The notes under the pieces are model-generated. The model worked only from the letters and a program-made list of their open reading frames with translations, had not been told where the DNA came from and did no database searches. From assembly GCA_963921825.1 (NCBI GenBank), contig OY997591.1:51915825-51979824 (forward strand): a stretch of 64,000 bases of DNA, in the 5' to 3' direction. Shown here piece after piece: positions 55,701 through 64,000 of the stretch. Origin of the DNA: Erodium maritimum. Taxonomy: Eukaryota > Streptophyta > Magnoliopsida > Geraniales > Geraniaceae. The stretch's first letter is position 1, and each line of letters opens with the position of its first letter. Position numbers and translations under genes: made by a program.

Positions 55701-57743
55701 AAATTGGAAATAATTTTCCTAAACATATTTTTCCACAACGAATGGTGGAAAATAAAAGAAAAGAAAATATATTTCCATTTACGGGAAATTAACGTTTGTT
55801 TCAAGATTAATTTCCAAGGAAATTACGTATTCTTGAACAAAGTTCGAATTCATACGGAATTCAAAAACGAGAGAAACGAACTTGGTATAAAATTCCTAAA
55901 CGGTTTTCTCTAAATTCAAGAAGGAAACAAAGTGGAATATTTCCTAAACGGTTTCTTTACTTTCCCGAAATTATAAGAAGGATATAAATTGGAATTAATT
56001 CCAAAACGATTTCCTACTTTCCAAAAACGTAATTTTCACAACGGATCGTGGAAAAAAGAAGAAGGGGAAAGGTTCATTTTCTAAAAGCGATCAATCGTTT
56101 TCTTGGAAAACACGTCAAGACGGTAAAATCCGTAAAGTACATCTGATTCGGTTCTAAAACGTAGAACACGTACGAATAGATGAAAATCAAACGTGTTTTC
56201 AACAACTAGAAGTTATCCGATGAAAGAATGACAATTGAATATGTTCAATTTAGTCTTAATTGGAATAAAACTATACACGAACTTGAAAAGAGAAAATGAA
56301 TACTTTCGACTTTCAACGTACGAACGATTAAACTTAATTAATCGATTCGAATTCCGTGATACAAGTTAAATCGAACGTATCGATTTATTATCGACATGAT
56401 TAGTTTGATCGGTGACCAATTAATCGGTTTCTGTTTTCATTATGAAACACGTTAGAACGATTAAATTTGGATTCTCAAATCAAGCTAATTTGTACTTTGA
56501 CCAAGTTGAATGATTTCAATTTTGGATAATTATGAAAAGGGAAAACCTTTTGTATAATTACTTGTAAATGTGGGGGTCGGTCCCACTACACGGAATATTT
56601 CCGATCAACTAAGTAACTAAATGTTACATTGAGATTTAGTTGAGAAAAAGACATCCAAGGGAATGTGACTGAAGCCCATTTAAAGGCGTTATGTGAAGGA
56701 AAAACCCATCCTAGTTGACTGGAGATCCCAAGATCTAGGTTCAATGGGACAACCTAATTGCATAACCCGTGTACGGTCACTGTGGGGGTCCAACCCCGAG
56801 TCCATTCTTATGATGCAAACAAGTGACGTGTGAAGGATAAGCATGGCTTTTAATGATTCCTTGCATCAAGAGTGTTGAGCAAAGTGAATCACCTATGTGA
56901 GAGGAAGTGGGGTCGCTTCAAGGGTGACTATGGGGCTAGTCATCTTAAACTCTTGCAGAACCAGGCAGTGTCCATGACCATAACGGGCACACCAATGAGA
57001 ACCAAACCGTGTTTGTTGGTATCTGTGTGGGGTATATCATCATCTGCACAAACGACAGAATAGTTCAAGGACATCGCGTCTACTAGTCAGTCAGCAGAGT
57101 AAATATACTTTCACAAGGGAAGGTTCAAGGATGAACATCTACCTATCCTATGCAGATATCGACTTTGAGAAATCACCGCTCCCTCGTTCCTTTTCCGTTC
57201 CCATCACATTTTTGTGGGGGATTGTTGAAAAAATGTGGTTAAAATGTGATTTTGTTGTTACAAATATGATTTATGGTACTAAATAATATTTATGATTTTA
57301 AATGTGATTTATTAGTTGGTTGGCCATGACCTCTTAATGAAAGGCTTTTATGGGATTAGCTACCCCATAAAATTACCTTACTATCCCTATTAGAGATCCT
57401 ATAAATACCAAACTACATAAGTCATCTTATACACACTTCAACCTATTCACATATCAAAAACCATAGATCGAAAATCACTCTCTCCCAACTACGTTTTCAT
57501 TCTTCCTTAGTCCTGGTGATTTCTCTACACGGAGTTGAGTTCGCTGACGTTAGTCGTTGTATCCTGGGAGACCGCTGCCCATACGGGGCAGTCAAGTGTC
57601 TTAAGGAGACAGGAGTACCTGGACTCTACTAAACCCGAATTTCCTATTCCGTAATCAGTAAGCTAGTTGATCGGTAAAGGTTATTCTATTATTTCAAATT
57701 GTTAATTTGTTTATCGTCAATATACTAACCTATATTCCTTACA
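52768..57743 (+). mobile_element. Complete non-coding LTR retrotransposon (LARD-like)
   Basis: Two LTRs, 52768-53303 (536 bp) and 57223-57743 (521 bp), roughly 94% identical by eye, start TGTTG and end TATATTCC(C/T)TAC(A/G). They are flanked by perfect 5-bp duplications TTTTG (52763-52767 and 57744-57748). A Copia-type polypurine tract TGTGGGGGAT (57213-57222) abuts the 3' LTR. The 3.9-kb interior has no gag or pol homology, only short low-complexity frames and a tandem repeat array, so it must have been mobilised by another element. A primer-binding site after 53303 is not recognisable. Confidence 0.92.
54665..56090 (+). repeat. Six-unit array of about 190-270 bp inside the LARD
   Basis: Units begin with GAATTCATACGGAATTCATG or a close variant at 54665, 54859, 55109, 55353, 55576 and 55846. 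Each continues with GGGAAATAAACTTGGAATT, repeated CCTAAACG(T/G)TTTC phrases and TTTCAAGAATAATTTC. Short inverted phrases (GGAATTTTAATTCC) recur within units. The last unit decays gradually to about 56090. Confidence 0.88.
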
Positions 57744-57748
57744 TTTTG

Positions 57749-58281
57749 GACACGATTCCTTCAGCAAATTGTATATCCTTCTTCTGGATATAGTTTCGCA
57801 TAAATAATTGATTAATTTGAAGCACGGACGATAGAGATATGACTCTTGCAAGTTGGGTGGTCTACATAGAAATATGAGGCTCCAAGACAAGTTTTCCCTT
57901 GATTTTTTTTCCAAAATGTGAATTAAGTTTTCCTTGCCTTCTCTTCTTGAGCTAAAGGGATCCAATCTTCATACATGATGTGCAAAATAACCTCCGGGAG
58001 CAAAAGCTACCAAAAACAACAAGGAAAGTCTGGTGGATCACAAACAAAAATAAACAAAAACTAACTAAAAAGTGATTTATAAGGACAAGCTAAGCGAAAA
58101 CATGTGCATATGAATGGAAAAAACCCTACAGGATATGATTTCATGACTCTTCTACCAGAATTCTGCACGTTTTAGGTGCTCTAATATGCCCTCACAACGA
58201 CACTCGGAGTCTGGGAAATCACTATAGATCTTGGGGCGGGGGAAAAAGTCGTCGACGATGCGGACGCTGAGACTTCTCCTC
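57749..58281. other. Spacer between LARD and Mutator-type element
   Basis: Before the LARD insertion this was contiguous with 52762. No gene is recognised. Confidence 0.45.
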
Positions 58282-58291
58282 TAATATTTTA

Positions 58292-60300
58292 GGGTTATTT
58301 ACGATTTGGTACCCAAATGTTTTGTCTACGAACGATATGGTACCCTTATGAATTTTTTTTCCAATTTGGTACCCAAATGTTTCGTCCACGAACGATTTGG
58401 GTTAATGGGGTTAAAAAACTAACATACCAAAGTGAAAAGACCATTTTACCCTTTATCATTTTAGTTGACTGTTGACTTAAGTGTAAAAAGACTGTTTTAC
58501 CCTTTTACTAGATTTAATTTCATTAACATTTTAATTAATTATTAATAACATAATTAATTTCTTTATTAATTCTTATTTATTTTACTTTTTGAAATTTTAA
58601 TAAATTCAATTATTTTACTTTTTAAAATTTTCATAAATATTTTTTATGTAAATTCTTATAAAATTAGTTTATCATTCATTAATTATTGTATTTTTTCATT
58701 TTTTTATTATTTTATAACAAATTTGATTTTTTTATTTCTTTCTAAATAATATATTTCTTATTTGATTTTTCATTTTTTTTTCTTTTTTCCATTTTTCTTT
58801 TTTTGTTCTGTTTTACAAAAAAAATCAAATGCATTTATTTTCTTTTCTTTCGGTTCATGTTCATTCACAAAATTAATTTTTTTTATCCATTTCCTTTTTT
58901 CTTATTGTTTTCCTCTTTTCAAAAAAAAGAAAAATCAGTTCATCGGGACTGAAGAAAAAAAATCGATTGGAGGAACGAAGAGGGTTCATCAGTTCATCTC
59001 AAACAAAATCAGGACTGGAACAAAAAAAATCGATTGGAGGAACGAAGAGGGTTCATCAGTTCATCTCAAACAAAATCAAGACTAGAACAAAAAAATTGAT
59101 TGGAGGAACGAAGAGGGTTCATCAGTTCATCTCAAACAAACTCTGAACCTAATCCAATCTTATACCTAAACCAGAAACCCCCACAACCAGAAAATCATCG
59201 AACCATCGGAGAGCTTTATGTGTGGTCTTGTCTCGCTGGATATGAGCTCGAAACCCATGGCCATGGAGGTGAGGTTGAAGACGAAGGCGTGGATTTGGAG
59301 ACCCCGATAAGGCAGATCTACAAACCTCGGACGAATGAAATCGAGACAACCCTTTTTCGCCGTGCTCTAGAATCTCGTCTTGTCCGGCAAGATTGCGACT
59401 ACGCCTCGCCATGGATGTCAGACCTAGTTTGAGATATCTCGGGAATCACCGAGTAGAGGAAGATCTGGCGAAAGGGCATCAAATCCGTCCGTGAAGCCGC
59501 CATGCCTAGCTCGCCATAGGTAAGAGATGGAGATGAAGGTGAAGGGTTGGACGAAGTGGTCTGGTCTTGCGGGGAAGATGAATGTGGAGGTGAAGGGACG
59601 AGGTGTGGATATGATGAATTATCGAAGATGAGGATGAGGAACGAAGCATTTTTAGGTTTTAGAAAATGAAACTTGTGTTAATTAATTAGTTCTTTTTTAT
59701 TATTTAATTATTTATTGTATTTAAAAAAAATAAAATATTAATTTTTAAAACAAAATATTAATTTTTAAAATAAAAACTAATGTTTAAAAAATGAAATATA
59801 ATTTTTACAGCAAATTCTGATATTTTAAATAAAATATTAATTTTTGAAATAAAAATTGATTTTTAAAAAGTAAAATATAAAATTTTAAAGTAAATTCTGA
59901 GATTTTAAATAAAATATTAATTTTTGAAATAAAAATTGATTTTAAAAAAATAAAATATAAAAATATAAAGTAAACTATGATATTTAAATAAAATATTAAA
60001 TTTTAAATTAAAAACTGATTTTTTTTAAAATAAAATATTGAATATTGATTTTAATCTAAGGGTAAAATGGTAATTTCATATGTACAATTTATAAGGCTAT
60101 AATAAGGAAGGGTAAAATCGTCATTTCAAACTCCACTTGACTGCACATGACTGATTTGGAGGAATATTCCGTTAGTTTTCTAACGGAATATGCCAATTCC
60201 GTCCGTGGACAATCATTTGGGTACCAAATTGGTCATTTGAAACATAAGGGTACCAAATCGTTCGTGGACGAAACATTTGGGTACCAAATCGTAAATAACC
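58292..60300. mobile_element. Mutator-type non-autonomous element (2009 bp)
   Basis: Terminal inverted repeats of about 100 bp read GGTTATTTACGATTTGGTACCC inward from both ends, flanked by TAATATTTTA at 58282-58291 and 60301-60310 (9-10 bp duplication). The interior holds AT arrays (58500-58760, 59690-60060). A segment of ordinary composition at about 58840-59650 includes three 66-67-bp repeats (58961-59160, ATTGGAGGAACGAAGAGGG) and an open frame of 110 codons at 59100-59432. I do not recognise that frame. It may be captured DNA. Confidence 0.88.
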
Positions 60301-60310
60301 TAATATTTTA

Positions 60311-60737
60311 CTGGTCATGAAAGAAGATCACAAAAACACGAATCAGGTCAGGGGTCATGGTACTACAAGATATCGAATGGCCGACAAGCGGTACGGTTGA
60401 CGATAGGGACTGTCCAAAGCCAACAAGCGTTGTCATGGTGGCGGGCCGAACAAGATCGACGAGTGATGTAATCGATGACGATACGGACACCTTATGGAGT
60501 TATGGTCGTGATACCTGATGGTAGAGCAAAAAATTCCATACCGTCAATTACGATCACACCGCCAAGAATTTTGATGCTCCACGACGCTCAGGCGAGGTTT
60601 GCTCAACAACTTGACTAGGTCAAATGAGGGCTTTATGGGGACACGGGACGTCGAGGAGGAGAAGAGTCCCCCCCTCCCCCACCACGATTCATTGCAACTA
60701 ATCGGTCTCCTCCACCAACCAAAAAGTTCCCTAAGTG
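60311..60737. other. Spacer
   Basis: Mixed-composition DNA without a recognisable gene. CCTAGCAT at 60738-60745 is the target duplication of the next element. Confidence 0.45.
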
Positions 60738-60745
60738 CCTAGCAT

Positions 60746-61644
60746 CAGGGGTGTGCATGTTCGATTATCCGACCCGACCCACACCTTCTTGAACCTGACT
60801 GCGTATTTACGGATCAAATTTGTTCATCTCGAAATCCAACCGTCAGATCGTTATTTTGGGTTTAGATTCGTCTATTTGGATTTCGGGCCGATCAGGTCTG
60901 AACCCGAAAAATCCGCAATTTATAACCTTTGAAATTCTCGGTCATACTCCTTAACCTACACCAATTTCATCTGCTTCTCGTCCCTCACTCGGAGCACTAT
61001 CCTTGTCCCTCTAAACTCACCAAAAACATAAAGATGAAGGGAAGTCGAAGACAAAAGGTCAAGGTTCCTAAGACGAAGCAAGAGAGCGACGAAGAAAGGT
61101 ACAACGATGAGTAGAGGGATAGCGACAAATATGGATGACGACAAGGGAGATACAACGACAAAGAGGAAAAAGGTATGGTGGTCTTTGTTTGATTCTCGAG
61201 AGAGGAGGTGTTAGGGAGAAAAATGATACACATGGTGTAGGGTTTGAAATTTGAATTAAATGATAAGGTTGAGTGGTGAGAGATTATGGGATAAGGTTTG
61301 GTGGGAAATGAGATTGCGTGTGGATTATGTGGAGTAAGATAGAATATGTGGCCGCGATGGAAAGAGAGATTGTATTTAATGGGGTTTAATTGGTAATGTG
61401 AGGAAAAATTTATGTAGAAATAGGCCAGATATGTGTGGTTTTAAGAATCCCGAACATTGTTGATCGGTTGGATCAGAACTCTGCAGGTTTCAAACCCACA
61501 ATTCATCACATGTCTAATAATCAACGCATCTGGAGGTATCTGATCCGAAACCCGATTCGTCGTCCACGAATTCATGTTACATGGGTTATGGATCGTTCGG
61601 GTTGCGGATCGGGTCACAGGTCACAATTTTTTTGCACAACCTTA
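60746..61644. mobile_element. hAT-type non-autonomous element (899 bp) with 8-bp duplication
   Basis: Starts CAGGGGTGTGCA and ends TGCACAACCTTA, imperfect 12-bp inverted ends (9 of 12). It is flanked by identical 8-mers CCTAGCAT (60738-60745 and 61645-61652), the length made by hAT transposases. Subterminal CCGACCCGACCC and CGGATCGGGTC phrases are typical of such plant elements. Internal frames near 60929-61233 are short and unrecognised. Confidence 0.85.
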
Positions 61645-61652
61645 CCTAGCAT

Positions 61653-62134
61653 ATTCCTCTCATAACTTATCAGGTCCTGCATAGGACCAAATCGCAGACA
61701 TCCGTCCTAGTGCAACCCAATTTGAGTCGTGGATGGTCACCCCGAGCCTATATTTTATAGATATCGACATAGATCAAAATCATATTCGGAATCAATTTTT
61801 CCAAAAAAAGTGTTTTGTTCAGGGCAACATGCTGGGAGTGCACACACTCAAGTTTGTCTGTTTTTATTCCATTTGTGAGTTTGATCCTGTTATCAATAAA
61901 GTGTTAGTACGCTATAAAATCATGATTAAATGAGATTAAGTAAAAAATGATTCAATGAGATATGAATTCAACTTACCATATCGGCCTAAATCTAGATCTC
62001 AAACGACGAGTGAATGAGGTCGTCTGTTGATTTATTAAAAGAATTATAATTTAATCGATATTTTTAGTTGTTGTGAAGATTGTAACTTTTGAGTTTTGAC
62101 TATTGTATCCTTAATAAAAGGTTATTTTTTGGGT
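61653..62134. other. AT-rich spacer
   Basis: No gene or structured repeat is recognised. Confidence 0.45.
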
Positions 62135-62518
62135 GGTAATTGCAAACACCTATAAGAAGTTGTCTATTTGTTAAAAGCTACATTGAGTTTAAAAATAGAC
62201 AAAAACATACCATAACTATTGTCCATAGTTTTATATTAAAATAATGAACAATTCTATTAACCCTCCAAAATATGTGAATACTACATATAATATTGAAAAG
62301 TATCGTGGTCAAAACATATAGCATTGAAAAATATTATGATCAAAACATAACCTTGAAAAGTACCGTGGGAAAAACATATGAACCAAATACTTAACAGAAC
62401 AAAATACTCTATTCATTATTTATACAGAAAACTATGGATAATACTTATTATATATTTTTAAACTCAATATAATTTTTAACAAATGAGTAAAATTTTGGGT
62501 AGTTTTTAGCAATAAGCC
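62135..62518. mobile_element. MITE-like inverted repeat (about 384 bp)
   Basis: The left arm (about 62135-62250) and the reverse complement of the right arm (about 62395-62518) share TTTGTTAAAA, TTGAGTTTAAAAATA and TTGTCCATAGTTTT-like blocks over about 115 bp. A clean target duplication was not found, so the edges are approximate. Confidence 0.55.
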
Positions 62519-62579
62519 TTCATTTTTTTTGACATGAAAGGGCTTATTTCTTAATAAAACTTATCATATAAGTATAAGG

Positions 62580-63974
62580 GTTAATTCCATCTCACTACTC
62601 TAAAAGTTTCAGATTCTATTCAAACTACCCTATTTTTTTGTCTTACTACCCTAGAGTTTCGTTTGTCTCAATGTAGTACCTTTCGTCTAATCAAGTAAAA
62701 TGTCCATAATACCCCTCATTGACAATCAAAATTTTGAAACCATACCATTAATTGTCCATAACAAAAAATAATAAAATGTCAATAATGCCCTTCATTAACT
62801 TTTAAATTTTCAAAACATACCATTATAATTTCCATTAGTTAAATTTCAAATATTTATACAAAAATAAATTCCGATTTTATATATGAATATATATGTATAT
62901 CAAATTTTAAAATTATATCAAATTTTAAAATATATTTCAATTTTTAAAATATATATCAATTTTTAAAATTATATAAAAATAATATTTATTTTTAAAAAAT
63001 ATTTTAATTTATATATATCAATTTTATTTTAAATATATATTTTGTTTTCTATTTTTAATTTTTACTTTTTGTTTTCAACTTTTTATTGATTTGAAGTATT
63101 TAAAAATATAAGAAAAAAAATTGAATCGTCTTCTCTAACTCCATTCCAGATCCAATCCAATCTCCGATTTCAAATCAACTTCAACTCCATTCTAAATAAA
63201 TTATCTCTCCCCAAATAAACTCGAACTCATTCATAATTCATCTCCTTTGTTTCAATACTATCAGCTACTTCATATATAATCCAAATATTAAGCCCTTCAC
63301 AACAAAATCTCACCCCCTTCATAAAACAACATGCACTCCATCAAATTCATCTACGAAATGCTTCTTGAGGCCATTAAGCATCTGGTTTTGTCTTCTGGCG
63401 TTTTGGCAGTGGAAATCGACGACGTGATCTAGCGGAGGGGAGGAGATCTCGAGGACGAGGATGAGAGGGTGGGCACGGAAGATGGCGATTACGGAGGAGG
63501 AGAGGTTGGAGAAGATGGCGAGGGTGGTTTTGAAATTTGTCGATAGAGACAATAAAATTAATCTAGCAGGAGTAAATTCCAGATGTAGGAACTTTGGTCG
63601 GTAGGATCCCTTTAATGATATTTGGAAAAATCTGGAAGTTCGCAAAGTTGGCGTCATGAGATATTCTAGTTGGATGAACAAGTCCTATGTGAATTTGATT
63701 ACTATATTTAAGGCTGAGGAAAATGAGGTTGAGGCTGGTATAAAGAAGATGTAGGGAGAAGGAAAGGGGGTTTCATGGTTTAAAAGTCAAGAGGGTAATT
63801 TTGACATTTTAAAAATAATATCAGGGTCATGTGCATTACTATTTTAGGTCCAACATTATATGGAAAGTATTAACTTGTAAATTTGAAACTTTAGTGTGAC
63901 GATAAGACACAAAAAAATGTTTGAGATAGTTTAAATGGAATTTGAAACATTTATAATAATGAGATGGAATTAAC
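62580..63974. mobile_element. Mutator-like element related to 37776-39516
   Basis: The left end GGTTAATTCCATCTCACTAC and right end GAGATGGAATTAAC are inverted, and similarity extends over about 90 bp at perhaps 75%. The left end resembles the end of the element at 37776 (CATCTCACTACCCT). The flanking 9-mers do not match. The interior has an AT array (62850-63070) and a segment of ordinary composition, 63130-63780, holding a 120-codon minus-strand frame (63319-63681) that I do not recognise. Confidence 0.6.
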
Positions 63975-64000
63975 GGTAAGAATAAATACGAAACATAGTG

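Overview
This is a 64 kb piece of an angiosperm nuclear genome, probably a eudicot. The evidence is spliced genes with GT-AG introns, plant-type chromovirus Ty3/gypsy elements, Copia, LINE, Mutator-like, PIF/Harbinger and hAT remnants, and AT-rich intergenic DNA. I recognise only two host genes. One is the 5' part of an SPT6-like transcription elongation factor (minus strand, 1-1626, running off the left edge). The other is a complete five-exon Alba-domain nucleic-acid-binding protein gene (plus strand, 31184-32499). Nearly everything else is transposon-derived.

Left part (1-10.7 kb): the SPT6-like gene, a short hairpin-bearing tandem repeat, a solo gypsy LTR (3097-5838), LINE-tail-like sequence, and a decayed Mutator-like transposase on the minus strand (about 7.81-9.87 kb). 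Next comes a chromodomain-type Ty3/gypsy element (10720-20515, minus strand, perfect 5-bp target duplication ATGAC). Its gag-pol is a single reading frame broken by only two stop codons, and its 5' LTR has lost about 1.8 kb.

Middle (20.5-36.5 kb): Copia-like and Athila/Tat-like LTR remnants, a 3.5-kb solo LTR (24277-27821, duplication GTGGA), an LTR scrap with a long hairpin about 330 bp upstream of the Alba gene, the Alba gene itself, and another solo LTR (33264-36509, duplication TGTTA). All these gypsy LTRs belong to one family. They end in the same GGGGCGTGACA terminus, but each carries different internal minisatellites.

Right part (36.5-64 kb): two Mutator-type non-autonomous elements with 9-bp duplications (36582-37275, 37776-39516), a broken PIF/Harbinger transposase, a minus-strand LINE ORF1 scrap with an RRM fold, a Copia RNase H scrap, and a plus-strand L1-type LINE (about 42.9-50.6 kb) split by two gypsy LTRs in opposite orientation. 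These are followed by a tRNA-derived SINE-like segment, a complete non-coding LTR retrotransposon (52768-57743, duplication TTTTG) with an internal array of about 240-bp repeats, a third Mutator-type element (58292-60300), a hAT-type element with an 8-bp duplication (60746-61644), a small MITE and a fourth Mutator-like element at the right edge.

I saw no convincing new gene system. The less ordinary signals are palindromes in the gypsy leader, a hairpin conserved across the gypsy LTRs, LTR-private minisatellites, a 198-bp block present at both ends of the LINE, and the repeat array of the non-coding retrotransposon.
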